A stretch of 64,000 nucleotides of DNA from Deinococcus aerolatus (lineage in GTDB: Bacteria > Deinococcota > Deinococci > Deinococcales > Deinococcaceae), in contig NZ_BMOL01000005.1 of NCBI RefSeq assembly GCF_014647055.1, forward strand, positions 118,603-182,602, in the 5' to 3' direction. The translations under genes and the position numbers were made by a program. The stretch's first letter is position 1. Each line of letters opens with the position of its first letter. Below the pieces are notes generated by a model that was given only the letters and a program-made list of their open reading frames with translations, did no database searches and was not told where the DNA came from. Of this stretch, positions 17,076 to 28,084 are shown one piece after another.

Positions 17076-17960
17076 ATGAGCGTGGCCCCGCGTCTGAAAA
17101 CCTATCTGGATCTGGTGAAGTTCGAGCACACCGTGTTTGCCCTGCCCTTCGCATACGCAGGCATGTTGCTGGCCAGCATGACCCACACTGGCAGCGGCTG
17201 GCCTGGCCTGGGTGTCGTGCTATGGGTCACGGTGGCAATGGCGGCGGCCCGCACGGCGGCGATGGGCGCCAACCGTGTGATTGACCGCGCCATTGACGCC
17301 CGCAATCCGCGCACGGCGGGGCGAGAGGTTCCAGCAGGCAAGGTCAGCCCGGCCCAGGCCTGGGCGCTGGTGGTGGTCAGCCTCGCCGTCATGACCTTTG
17401 CGGCGGCGCAGCTTAATCCGCTGTGTCTGGCGCTGCTGCCGCTGGCCGTGGTATTCCTGATCGGCTACCCGTACACCAAACGCTATACCTGGCTGTGCCA
17501 CGCGTGGCTGGGGGTGAGCGACGGCGCGGCGGCGGCGGGAGGCTACATCGCCGTTACCGGTTCCTTTGGCCCCACCGCCTGGGTGCTGTGGGCCGTCGTG
17601 ATCTTCTGGATGATCGGCCTGGACGTGATCTACGCCACGCTGGACCGCGATTTTGACGTCAGAAACGGCATCAAGAGCATTCCCGCCCGCTTCGGCATTC
17701 CGCGGGCGCTGAAGATCGCCGCCGCCAGCCACGCGCTGACCTTCGTGCTGCTGCTGCTGGTGGGGGTGGTGGCGGGGGCCAGCGGCTGGTACTACCTGGC
17801 GGCACTGGCAATGGGCGCGATTTTGCTGTACGAGCACCGCATCGTCAACCCGAACGATCTGGGGCGGGTCAACGTGGCCTTTTTCGACGCCAACATGTGG
17901 CTGGCGCTGACCATGCTCGCGGGGGTCATCGTGGACGTGACGTGGCGCACGCTGACCTGA
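17076..17960 (+). CDS. mqnP: UbiA-family prenyltransferase, probably MqnP of the futalosine menaquinone pathway
   Basis: 294 residues from ATG 17076; the longer open frame runs through tRNA genes and is excluded. It attaches an isoprenoid chain to an aromatic precursor of menaquinone in the membrane. Both Asp-rich motifs are present: [18 protein letters not shown] (about residues 66-83) and [12 protein letters not shown] (about 184-195), embedded in about eight hydrophobic helices. The sequence resembles the group annotated as UbiA-like 4-hydroxybenzoate polyprenyltransferase that is MqnP in menaquinone producers. The symbol is inferred because Deinococcus makes menaquinone; MenA-type enzymes look different. 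The next gene overlaps its end. Confidence 0.8.
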   Translation: MSVAPRLKTYLDLVKFEHTVFALPFAYAGMLLASMTHTGSGWPGLGVVLWVTVAMAAARTAAMGANRVIDRAIDARNPRTAGREVPAGKVSPAQAWALVVVSLAVMTFAAAQLNPLCLALLPLAVVFLIGYPYTKRYTWLCHAWLGVSDGAAAAGGYIAVTGSFGPTAWVLWAVVIFWMIGLDVIYATLDRDFDVRNGIKSIPARFGIPRALKIAAASHALTFVLLLLVGVVAGASGWYYLAALAMGAILLYEHRIVNPNDLGRVNVAFFDANMWLALTMLAGVIVDVTWRTLT

Positions 17961-18259
17961 CGCTCATTCCACGGGCAGCGGCCCAGGCGTTTGCGGACGG
18001 CGACGAGCGGCTGGCGCTGACGCTGCTGGCCCGCGCCCGTGACCTTCAGCCGGCTGGAAGCCGGGGGTGGGCGGTGCTGGAGCGGCTGCACGGTCTGGTC
18101 CTGATTCATGTCCTGCGTGAGGTCGAGGGCACCTTTGCCCTGGAGCGGGCAGACGCGCTGCTGGACCGGTGGACGCCGCAGGCCCCGCGCCCTACCCTCA
18201 CGCTGCTCGACGACCGGCTGGAGCCTGAGCGCGGCGCGTCCGCTAGACTTCGCCCATGA
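17942..18259 (+). CDS. small helical hypothetical protein
   Basis: 105 residues from GTG 17942, overlapping the end of the prenyltransferase gene by 19 bases. It is rich in Ala, Leu and Arg with helices of TPR-like size ([20 protein letters not shown]), but too short for more than one or two repeats. No family is recognised. The overlap suggests coupling to mqnP. Confidence 0.5.
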   Translation: MAHADLTLIPRAAAQAFADGDERLALTLLARARDLQPAGSRGWAVLERLHGLVLIHVLREVEGTFALERADALLDRWTPQAPRPTLTLLDDRLEPERGASARLRP

Positions 18260-18317
18260 CCTGCGCCGCGCTTGCCTGCACCCCGCGCCGGAACACCAAT
18301 CCGTGCCGGAGGACCCA

Positions 18318-18752
18318 TTGACGCTGGAAAGCTCCGAGCGGGAATTCATGGCGCGTTTCGCACCCCACGCCGCCCAGGGCATGGTCTACCCGCAACCGGA
18401 GGGCAGCCCGCTGCTGGAATTCGTGGCGGGCGGCCGGGTGCTGTATCTGTTTGACCGCTGCGGTCCCTACGCGGCGCCGCCCGGTGATGCACAGGTGGTG
18501 GTGCACGGTGTGCTGGAGCCGGACTCGGTGGTGCTGCTCGCGGGCGCGGCCCACCGCGAGACCCTGAGTGTTCAGGGCGTCTCAGCGCTGGAAGGCTGCG
18601 GACAGGTGACCCATGTGGTGGGGCGAATCTGGGTGGTGCAGGCCCGGTTGCCGCTGGTGCTGGCGTCTTTCGGGGACCTGCCCAGGCTGGAACCGGGCCA
18701 GTGGATCACTTTCAAGACGCTGCCGCCGCTCCACGGTTTCGTCGTCACATGA
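18318..18752 (+). CDS. hypothetical protein
   Basis: 144 residues from TTG 18318, chosen because GGAGGA lies four bases upstream; ATG 18348 and GTG 18303 are alternatives. The middle is made of short beta strands ([18 protein letters not shown], then [17 protein letters not shown]), and the end reads [18 protein letters not shown]. No family is recognised. Confidence 0.6.
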   Translation: MTLESSEREFMARFAPHAAQGMVYPQPEGSPLLEFVAGGRVLYLFDRCGPYAAPPGDAQVVVHGVLEPDSVVLLAGAAHRETLSVQGVSALEGCGQVTHVVGRIWVVQARLPLVLASFGDLPRLEPGQWITFKTLPPLHGFVVT

Positions 18753-18864
18753 TGCGCTCCCGGAGAGGTCTAGATAACTAACACCCCAACACCATGCCAG
18801 ATCTGAAGACAACGCACACACAGCTTTCATTCTGACGGGAAAGGGTTCAGAATGGGGTCATTCG

Positions 18865-19464
18865 ATGCCGCAACTGCTACTCCCCCTGTCTGCCCGGCCG
18901 CCGGAGGCCACCCTCGCCTGCGTGGTGCTGGTGGACCTGACCGGCAGCACGCGGCTGGCCCACACGCTGCCACTGCCTCACTACATGGCGCTGATGACCG
19001 AATTTGTGCAGGTGATGATCCTCAGTTTCGAGGCCAACGGCGGAACGGTGCTGCAACACCAGGGGGACGCGGTGCTGGGGTACTGGCCTGCCGCAGCAGC
19101 GGACGATGCCTGCCGGGTGGCACTGGAAGCGCATGACCGGGCCGCGCGGCTGACGCTGGCGGGCCTGCTGGGCGCGGAGATGCGGCTGCGGGCAGGTGTC
19201 GCGCTGGGCGAGGTGATTGTCGGACTGGTGGGCGGACAGCCCAGTGCCTATGGCCTGCCGGTCAACTACGCCCGGCGGCTGTGCGACGCGGCCCGGTCCG
19301 GCGAGACCCTGGCCTGTGCCGGGACGGCTGAGCACCTCGGGGCGACTGTCGCTGCCAAGCCTTGTGAGCCGCTGGCCCTGCCGGGCTTCGGCGGGGGCTG
19401 CCGGGTCAACCGCCTGACGCTGCACGACACGCTGCATTCTCAGACCCGGATGAAAGTCGATTAA
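18865..19464 (+). CDS. class III adenylate/guanylate cyclase domain protein
   Basis: 199 residues from ATG 18865, essentially one cyclase homology domain without membrane or sensor parts. Metal-binding Asp in [20 protein letters not shown] with the second Asp, and [14 protein letters not shown] near the transition-state Asn/Arg positions are visible. Such proteins make cAMP or cGMP; the substrate cannot be told from this. A Crp-type regulator exists further along (33198). It ends 45 bases before the response regulator gene. Confidence 0.8.
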   Translation: MPQLLLPLSARPPEATLACVVLVDLTGSTRLAHTLPLPHYMALMTEFVQVMILSFEANGGTVLQHQGDAVLGYWPAAAADDACRVALEAHDRAARLTLAGLLGAEMRLRAGVALGEVIVGLVGGQPSAYGLPVNYARRLCDAARSGETLACAGTAEHLGATVAAKPCEPLALPGFGGGCRVNRLTLHDTLHSQTRMKVD

Positions 19465-19509
19465 GCACCCCTCGCGTCTTCTCATGAGAACGGTCCCTAC
19501 ACTGGCGGC

Positions 19510-20187
19510 ATGGAACGCAAGCCGCTAGTCCTCGTGATTGAGGATGAGAAAGACATCGCCCGATTTATTGAACTCGAACTGGCCGCCGAGGGCTACGCCA
19601 CCGAAGTGGCCTTCGACGGCGTGACCGGTCTGTCCAAATTCCGCGAAGTGAACCCCGATCTGGTGATTCTCGACCTGATGCTGCCGGTCCTCGACGGCCT
19701 GGAAGTGGCGCGCCGCATCCGCAAGACGAGCAACACCCCCATCATTATTCTGACGGCCAAGGACGGCATTCAGGACAAGGTCGAGGGGCTGGATTCGGGC
19801 GCAGACGACTACCTGATCAAGCCTTTTTCCATCGAGGAACTGCTGGCCCGCGTGCGCGCGCACCTGCGCCGGGTCAATCCGGCGGTGACCGGCGAGGTGC
19901 GCGTAGCCGATCTGGTCATGAACCTTGATGGCCGCGAGATCTTCCGGGGCGGGCGCCGCGTGGAACTGTCGGCCAAGGAGTTCGAACTGCTGGAACTGCT
20001 GGCCCGCAACCCCGGCAAGGTGTTCTCGCGCTTCGAGATCGAGGAAAAGGTCTGGCCCGAGTACACCGGAGGCAGCAACGTGGTGGACGTGTACATCGGC
20101 TACCTGCGCCGCAAGCTTGAAGAAGGAGGCGAGCGGCGGCTGATCCACACCGTGCGCGGCGTCGGCTACGTGCTGCGCGAGGAGTAG
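19510..20187 (+). CDS. OmpR/PhoB-type response regulator, DrRRA-like
   Basis: 225 residues from ATG 19510. The receiver domain has the acidic pair VIEDEKD, phosphorylated Asp in [12 protein letters not shown] (about residue 55), Thr in IIILTAKDG and Lys in LIKPFS. The C-terminal winged helix includes [19 protein letters not shown] and ends in [10 protein letters not shown]. Sequence and pairing with a kinase resemble the D. radiodurans regulator DrRRA, which controls radiation and oxidative-stress genes; that is from memory of the family and needs alignment. The kinase gene follows after 100 bases. Confidence 0.92.
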   Translation: MERKPLVLVIEDEKDIARFIELELAAEGYATEVAFDGVTGLSKFREVNPDLVILDLMLPVLDGLEVARRIRKTSNTPIIILTAKDGIQDKVEGLDSGADDYLIKPFSIEELLARVRAHLRRVNPAVTGEVRVADLVMNLDGREIFRGGRRVELSAKEFELLELLARNPGKVFSRFEIEEKVWPEYTGGSNVVDVYIGYLRRKLEEGGERRLIHTVRGVGYVLREE

Positions 20188-20289
20188 GCAGTAGGTCGGC
20201 ACGCGCGCCGCCTTCCTGTTTTCCCTTCCGCCTGCCTTTCCAGAGCCCCATCACCGTGACCCTCACGCCTGACCGCTACACTGCCGGGC

Positions 20290-21966
20290 GTGAGGGTCCG
20301 TTTTCCACGCCAGCTGACTGGGGCCGCCCGCGCCGCCAGGAAAGTCCGGCCCACCGGGGGCACAGGGCAGCGGCCGGGCCGGCGCCGCATCACCCTGCGC
20401 TGGCGACTGACCGTGTTCTACACGGCGCTGCTGGCCGTCCTGCTGACCACCGTGGCCGTGACCACGCTGGTAATTATGCGCAACAACCTGATCACCAGCG
20501 TCAACCGCGACCTGAGCGACATCTACGGCCGCTTCGTGCAGGTGTTGCCCTCGCTGGGCCTGACGCCGGCCAACACTGTCAACCGGGACGCAGCGGGCGA
20601 TCTCCGAAGCGTGCGCTACCAGTTTCCCAGCTACGCCATTCAGATTGAGCAATTGACCTTTTACGATCTGCCGCTGCTGACCGAGAGACTGGAAGAGGCC
20701 GAAACGCCCGCACAGCGCGAGAGCCTGTTCGACGATCTTAATTTCCTGCGCAGCGGGAGCCGAGATTCCACAGGCATTGACCGGGATCAGCCCATCACCC
20801 TGTCCGACGAGCAGCTGGCCGAGCTGATCCGGTCACCGAGCGGCCAGCTGCTGATTGACCAGAACGTGCAGGAGGCGTACCTGAACAAACCCACGCCCAT
20901 GCGGGTGCTGGTGCGGCTGGCCCCGCTGGCGCTGCAACCCTCACCGCTGGGGCTGCCGGGCAGCAACGACACGCTGACCATCGTGTATGTGGGCCGCAGC
21001 CTGGACGATATCCAGCACACGCTGTCGGACCTGCGCACCGTTATTCTGCTGCTGTTTCTGGCCGGCCTGGTCACGGCGGGGGTGGGGGCGTACCTGCTGG
21101 CCGGGCGGGCGCTGCAGCCGCTGGGACTGGTGCAGCGCGCTGCCGAGGGCATTGGCGGGCAGAACCTGACGGAGCGCGTGCCGGAGCCCGAGACGGGCGA
21201 CGAGGTGCAGGCGCTGGCCGGAGCGCTCAACAACATGCTGGCCCGTCTGGAGGACAGTTTCGAGGCCCAGCGCCGGTTCACCAGCGACGCCAGCCACGAG
21301 TTGCGGACCCCGGTCACCGCCATCAGCGGGCACGCCAGCTACCTGCTGCGGCGCACCAGCCCAAACGAGCAGCAAAAAGAGAGCCTCAAGATCATTCGCA
21401 GCGAGTCCGAGCGCCTGACCAACCTGATCGCCAGCCTGCTGCAACTGGCCCGCAGCGACAGCGGCGCCCTGGTGATGGCCCGCGACCCGATCCTGTCGGG
21501 CCTGTTCCTAGAGGAGATCGTGCGGGAGTTGATGCCGCTGGCCCAGGCCCAGCGCACGGCCCTGATGGTGGCCGGGCAGGAGGTCACCTTCGAGGGGGAC
21601 GCGGACCGGCTCAAGCAGGTCATCATCAATCTGGTCAGCAACGCCCTGAAGGCCGGCGCACGGACCATCACCCTGAGCAGCCGCCCTGAAGAGGACGGCA
21701 CAGAGGTCCGCCTGAGCGTGCAAGACGATGGCCCAGGCATTCCTGAAGACCAGCTGGACCGCCTGTTCGACCGCTTCTACCGCCTGGAAGACAGCCGCAG
21801 CCGCGATGTGGGCGGCGCGGGCCTGGGCCTGAGCATTGCGCGCGGCATCGTGGAGGCGCATGGGGGCCGCATCTGGCTGGAAAGCAAGGTGGGTCAGGGC
21901 ACGGCGGCCCACGTGCAGCTGCCTATCGGGGACGTGCCGGTGCTGCACGACGACGACGTGCCGTAG
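20290..21966 (+). CDS. sensor histidine kinase paired with the DrRRA-like regulator
   Basis: 558 residues from GTG 20290. Basic N-terminus, one membrane helix at about 38-60, a periplasmic domain of about 190 residues, a second helix ([20 protein letters not shown]), a HAMP linker ([16 protein letters not shown]), the H-box [17 protein letters not shown]-box [10 protein letters not shown], and the G-boxes [11 protein letters not shown] and [10 protein letters not shown]. All ATP-binding and phosphorylation motifs are intact. It probably phosphorylates the regulator encoded just upstream; the signal is unknown. Confidence 0.92.
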   Translation: MRVRFPRQLTGAARAARKVRPTGGTGQRPGRRRITLRWRLTVFYTALLAVLLTTVAVTTLVIMRNNLITSVNRDLSDIYGRFVQVLPSLGLTPANTVNRDAAGDLRSVRYQFPSYAIQIEQLTFYDLPLLTERLEEAETPAQRESLFDDLNFLRSGSRDSTGIDRDQPITLSDEQLAELIRSPSGQLLIDQNVQEAYLNKPTPMRVLVRLAPLALQPSPLGLPGSNDTLTIVYVGRSLDDIQHTLSDLRTVILLLFLAGLVTAGVGAYLLAGRALQPLGLVQRAAEGIGGQNLTERVPEPETGDEVQALAGALNNMLARLEDSFEAQRRFTSDASHELRTPVTAISGHASYLLRRTSPNEQQKESLKIIRSESERLTNLIASLLQLARSDSGALVMARDPILSGLFLEEIVRELMPLAQAQRTALMVAGQEVTFEGDADRLKQVIINLVSNALKAGARTITLSSRPEEDGTEVRLSVQDDGPGIPEDQLDRLFDRFYRLEDSRSRDVGGAGLGLSIARGIVEAHGGRIWLESKVGQGTAAHVQLPIGDVPVLHDDDVP

Positions 21967-21989
21967 CCGCAGGGGGTAGGTCAAACGGG

Positions 21990-22022
21990 ATGGGGAGGCG
22001 AAATCGCCTGTCTCCCCATTTT
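21990..22022 (+). terminator. terminator after the histidine kinase gene
   Basis: ATGGGGAGGCGA and TCGCCTGTCTCCCCAT pair with a two-base bulge and are followed by TTTT. The same stem may serve dnaJ from the other side. Confidence 0.7.
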
Positions 22023-22036
22023 GACTGGGGACCCCA

Positions 22037-22963
22037 CTACTTCTGCAAGTCCCGCAGCTTCCGGTAAAGTTCCTTCTCCTCGTCGCTGGGCGTGGCAGGC
22101 ACAGTCACGTTCAGGCGCACGTATAGGTCGCCGCGGGTGCCGTCCTTCCTGGGCCAGCCCTGACCACGCAGCCGCATGCGGCGGCCCCCGCTGCTGCCAG
22201 GGGGAATGCTCAGCCCGCCGCGCCCGCTCAGGGTCTGCACGCTGATGTCACCTCCCAGCGCGGCCACCGGGGCAGGCACGTCGGCGCTGGTGGTCAGGTG
22301 ATCGCCCTCCAGTTCGAAGCGGGCGTCCTCCAGCACGCGAATGGTCAGCAACACGTCGCCGCCCCCCGGCCCCTGCCCGGCCAGCCGCAGGCGGGCGCCG
22401 TCACGGGTGCCGGCCGGAACACGCAAACTTAAGCGTTTGCCGTCCACGTTGATTACCTCGTCGCTGCCGCTGAAGGCCTCCTCCAGCGTGACCTGCAACT
22501 CGCCCTCCACGTTCTGGACGAACCGCCTTTGCTGCCCTGCGCCGCCCAGTCCACCCAGCAGATCGTCCAGATTGACCTGCTGCCCGCCGGGAAAGCCGCC
22601 GCCCATGCCGCCAGCACTGCCCCGGCCCCGCGCGGCCTGACCGAACAGTCCCTGGAAAAAGTCGCTGAACTGCCCCGGATCGAATCCGGCAAAGTCGCCG
22701 CCCTGGAAGCCGCCACCCATGTCGCCGTAGCCCGGCGGCACCTGCCCGGTGTGACCGAACTGGTCAAAGACCTTGCGCTTCTCGGGATCGTTCAGCACGG
22801 CATACGCCTCGCCGATTTCCTTGAAGCGCTCGGCAGACTTCTGGTCGCCCGCATTCTTGTCAGGATGATATTGCTTCGCCAGCCTGCGGTAAGCGGCTTT
22901 AATATCTGCATCGGACGCCCCACGGGAGACGCCCAGCACGTCGTAATAATCTTTGTAAGCCAT
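22037..22963 (-). CDS. dnaJ: DnaJ-family co-chaperone without zinc finger
   Basis: 308 residues from ATG 22963, with AAGGAGG upstream, which rules out the longer frame. The J domain starts MAYKDYYDVLG and holds HPDK at about residues 33-36. A long Gly/Phe-rich linker follows, then two beta-sandwich substrate-binding domains (LRVPAGTRDGARLRLAG ... GRRMRLRGQG). The four CxxCxGxG zinc repeats of E. coli DnaJ are missing, so in layout it is CbpA-like. It is the last gene of the dnaK cluster and probably the working DnaJ of the cell. Confidence 0.92.
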   Translation of the reverse strand: MAYKDYYDVLGVSRGASDADIKAAYRRLAKQYHPDKNAGDQKSAERFKEIGEAYAVLNDPEKRKVFDQFGHTGQVPPGYGDMGGGFQGGDFAGFDPGQFSDFFQGLFGQAARGRGSAGGMGGGFPGGQQVNLDDLLGGLGGAGQQRRFVQNVEGELQVTLEEAFSGSDEVINVDGKRLSLRVPAGTRDGARLRLAGQGPGGGDVLLTIRVLEDARFELEGDHLTTSADVPAPVAALGGDISVQTLSGRGGLSIPPGSSGGRRMRLRGQGWPRKDGTRGDLYVRLNVTVPATPSDEEKELYRKLRDLQK

Positions 22964-23036
22964 CGCGCCTCCTTGGCGGGAAAATGGGGCGACGTTGCAA
23001 GTCAGGGCCTGGACGGTGGCCCGAGCACTACAGCGT

Positions 23037-23249
23037 CTAGACGCTGACCAGTTCCAGGTACAGCCCTTCCACCTTCGCCCGCGCCCACGGGGTCCGGCGC
23101 AGAAATTTGAGGCTGCTCTGGATGCTGGGATTGGAACTGAAGCAGTTGATCGGCACCCGGCGGGCCAGCCCATCCCAGCCGTAAGCGTCGTGCAGCCGCT
23201 CCAGCATCAGCTGCAACGTGACGCCGTGGAGGGGATCGGAGGAGGTCAC
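23037..23249 (-). CDS. VF530-family small DNA-binding protein
   Basis: 70 residues from GTG 23249. DPLHGVTLQLMLERL, YGWDGLA, INCFSSNPSIQSSLKFLR and TPWARAKVEGLYL match the compact VF530/DUF2132 fold almost over its whole length. The biological role is not settled. It sits between grpE and dnaJ with a four-base gap to grpE, so it is part of the heat-shock transcript. Confidence 0.85.
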   Translation of the reverse strand: MTSSDPLHGVTLQLMLERLHDAYGWDGLARRVPINCFSSNPSIQSSLKFLRRTPWARAKVEGLYLELVSV

Positions 23250-23253
23250 GCGC

Positions 23254-23925
23254 TCAGCCCCTGCGGCTCACGACCACGCGGGCCGGGCGCACCAGCCGGT
23301 CACCCATGCGGAAGCCTGCCTGGAACACCTGCACAATCCGGTCGTCCTCGTCGCCGGTCACCACCTGCAGCGCCTCGTGCCACTGGGGATCAAAGTGCTC
23401 GCCCTCCTGACCGGTCAGTTCCAGACCCAGTTTCGAGAAAATGGTCAGCATCCTACCCTGAACGGCCTTAACGCCCGGAATCAGCTTGGCCGGGTCCTCC
23501 GAACCCATGGTCAGGGCACGGTCCAGGTCGTCATAGACGGGCATCAGCTGCTCGGCGGCCCGGGCGGTGCCCCGGTCCTCAGCGGATTCGAGGTCCTGTC
23601 CGGTGCGGGTGCGGTACCCGTCGAAGTCGGCGGCCAGGCGGCCCAGCTTGAAACGCAGGTCGGCGTTTTCCTTCTCCAGCACTTCGACGCGTTCCAGCTT
23701 GCCCATCATTTCCTGCACCTGGGCCATCATGCCCTCGTCCATGCCGGGGAAGCCCGCGAAATCGGCGTCCTCGCCGTCCTCGTCCAGCAGTTCGGCATCC
23801 AGGATCTCGCCGTCCGCGTCAATGGTCTGCTCGCCGTCACGCGCGGGGGTGAATTTCAGGTTCTCGGCTGTCTCGGTCTCGGCTTCCGGGTTGGGTTTGC
23901 CGTTCTTCATGTCGTTGTCTGCCAC
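23254..23925 (-). CDS. grpE: nucleotide exchange factor GrpE
   Basis: 223 residues from GTG 23925, where GAGGT stands upstream; ATG 23952 has no such site. The N-terminal 60 residues are acidic and disordered, then comes the long coiled coil (KLERVEVLEKENADLRFKLG), and the C-terminal beta domain ends FRMGDRLVRPARVVVSRRG, the usual GrpE signature. It releases ADP from DnaK. It follows dnaK on the same strand after a 144-base gap that contains a hairpin. Confidence 0.93.
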   Translation of the reverse strand: MADNDMKNGKPNPEAETETAENLKFTPARDGEQTIDADGEILDAELLDEDGEDADFAGFPGMDEGMMAQVQEMMGKLERVEVLEKENADLRFKLGRLAADFDGYRTRTGQDLESAEDRGTARAAEQLMPVYDDLDRALTMGSEDPAKLIPGVKAVQGRMLTIFSKLGLELTGQEGEHFDPQWHEALQVVTGDEDDRIVQVFQAGFRMGDRLVRPARVVVSRRG

Positions 23926-24008
23926 GGGGTTACCTCGCCTTCTGAACATCACACCAGCATAGGGACTTTTCTGGTGCGGGGACTTTGCCGTAAGGCTGTA
24001 TGGAAAGA

Positions 24009-24040
24009 GGGAGAGGAGGCCGGATGGGCCGTCCTCTCCC
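24009..24040 (-). terminator. hairpin between dnaK and grpE
   Basis: GGGAGAGGA pairs with TCCTCTCCC, with an inner GGCC/GGCC, followed on the minus strand by TCTTTCC. It may partly end transcription after dnaK and so lower grpE-dnaJ output, or stabilise the mRNA end. Confidence 0.5.
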
Positions 24041-24069
24041 TGGTGGGGTGCTGTGGGGTGGACGTCAGC

Positions 24070-25974
<1,905 letters not shown>

Positions 25975-26040
25975 GTGTCTGACTCCTTGGATTAGAGAGG
26001 ATTCTGCCGCCGCAGGGGCAACAGTTCTGAAACTCCGAAC

Positions 26041-26094
26041 AGCATAACGCTACACTTCCCTAGAGTCAATAGACTTGAGTGTAGTACGCTCAGG
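26041..26094 (-). promoter_or_regulatory. dnaK promoter with HAIR-like operator
   Basis: On the minus strand TTGACT (26069-26064) and TATGCT (26046-26041) are separated by 17 bases, a good housekeeping promoter. Just upstream lies CTTGAGT-N7-GCTCAGG (26074-26094), close to the HAIR consensus CTTGAGT-N7-ACTCAAG bound by the repressor HspR (first half identical, five of seven in the second). Confidence 0.7.
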
Positions 26095-26095
26095 T

Positions 26096-26535
26096 TTAAG
26101 GGAGATTCAAGAGTGCCCGTGGCAAATCGCGTCCCAGCCGGAGTTGACAGGTGCTGGTCCCCTGAGGGCCAGCACACCTGAGCAGGAGACACGGGCTGTT
26201 GACTCTGCCACCCGCACAAGGTTCCGCGCTGCCCAGTCAGGCCCAGATCCCCCTGAGGTCAGGAGCAGGGAACTCAGATTGCCGCCGCGCGTGACGGCCA
26301 CCGCCTCCAGGGCATCAGTCTGGGCCGCCAACCCAGGAAGGCCCAGAAGACACACGCAGTTTTTGCCGGGAGAGCGCCCTGGCCCGAGAGGGCGCCTCCT
26401 CCGCCAGCGGAACGGTCAGCTTCTGCCCCGGCGTGTGGCCTGTCCAGTCCTGAATCACCACGCACACACCGGGCGGTCCGGGCGATGATCCGTGTCGGTG
26501 CAGATCAGCATGCTGTGCCCATCAAACCATGCTCA
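26096..26535. other. 440 bases without an intact gene; possible decayed minus-strand ORF
   Basis: Between the dnaK promoter and the efp terminator no intact gene is convincing. On the minus strand a protein-like stretch (VVIQDWTGHTPGQKLTVPL) is followed in another frame by GLAAQTDALEAVAVTRGG. That could be one old gene split by a frameshift. The family is not recognised. Confidence 0.35.
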
Positions 26536-26570
26536 TTAAAAAGCCGCCCCCACCCGCAGGCAGGGGCGGC
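26536..26570 (-). terminator. Rho-independent terminator of efp
   Basis: On the minus strand GCCGCCCC and GGGGCGGC enclose a 12-base loop and are followed by TTTTTAAT. It starts 14 bases after the efp stop. Confidence 0.9.
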
Positions 26571-26583
26571 CCAGTATCACGCT

Positions 26584-27141
<558 letters not shown>

Positions 27142-27537
27142 GTTTGCTCCTTGAAGGTCTGACGGTCAGTGAGGGCCGCGCCAGACGCTGTGCCAACCGG
27201 GGCTGCCTCAACTTCGCCCTGCCTTGAAGGCAGATCACCAGGTGGGAGCCGCTCGGTGCCGCCCAAGAGTTTAGCAGAACGGCGGCATGGAGCGTGTGGC
27301 GAACCCGGAACGTGCGCCGTAGCGACGTTCCTCACCTGTCACACGCCTGGACCCGCCCTTACAGGACGGACCCTGCCCTGCCGTCTCAGCGCCGCCGCAC
27401 CGTTTATCCGGGGGCGAAAGAGGAAGGAACGCGCGCGGCAACAGGCGAAAGCCGCACCCTGGTTTACAGTCCAACAAGGGCGTGCTAGTATTCTTTGCGC
27501 TGGAGAGGAAAGCCCTGCTAGGTGGCCGCCCACAGTT

Positions 27538-27613
<76 letters not shown>

Positions 27614-27630
27614 ACTCCAACCCTCGTTTC

Positions 27631-27705
27631 AGATCCGTAGCTCAGGGGTAGAGCACTACATTGACACTGTAGGGGTCAGCAGTTCAAATCTGCTCGGGTC
27701 TACCA
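27631..27705 (+). tRNA. tRNA-Val (anticodon GAC)
   Basis: Acceptor AGATCCG pairs with CGGGTCT (one T-G pair), anticodon stem CTACA/TGTAG with loop TTGACAC, T-loop TTCAAAT and encoded CCA. It follows tRNA-Cys by 18 bases and shares its terminator. Confidence 0.95.
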
Positions 27706-27713
27706 CGCAAGAA

Positions 27714-27740
27714 CCCCCGCTCAGGCGGGGGGTTTTCTTT
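27714..27740 (+). terminator. terminator of the Cys-Val tRNA transcript
   Basis: CCCCCGC, loop TCAG, GCGGGGG, then TTTTCTTTT. The following 260 bases up to 28003 hold no gene; they are richer in A/T and probably carry the promoter of the next gene, but I cannot fix the boxes. Confidence 0.92.
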
Positions 27741-28003
27741 TATCTGAACAGCGGACTTCAGAGTGGATGAGCGACATGGCAACGGCACCCACCGCAGGCC
27801 TCCATCTACAGGGCATGGAAAGGGGCTTCTCCCGGACTATTCGGTGCCTTCAATGTCATGACATGAGAGCTGACTTCAGCACCGCACCCTTGGCCTGATG
27901 CAAACTTTGAGTTAAAAGAGCTTCTATTCTTCTGCTAGATTAGGACACGATATGTTCTCGCCTTAGGCTTGAATTGTGAGGGCAGTGGGTTCGGGAGTAG
28001 TGT

Positions 28004-28084
28004 ATGAGTAAAATGACACGCGACTTCATCTATCCCGACGCCAGTGAACGGCAGATTGATGTAGAGGCGATAAACAAACTATGA
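28004..28084 (+). CDS. 26-residue leader ORF coupled to the capD-like gene
   Basis: ATG 28004 has GGGAG seven bases upstream. The frame encodes 26 residues, beginning MSKMTRDFIYPDASERQID, and ends in an ATGA overlap with the next start. The large gene has no good ribosome-binding site of its own, so coupling through this short frame is plausible. It may be a leader peptide or the remains of a lost gene. Confidence 0.5.
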   Translation: MSKMTRDFIYPDASERQIDVEAINKL

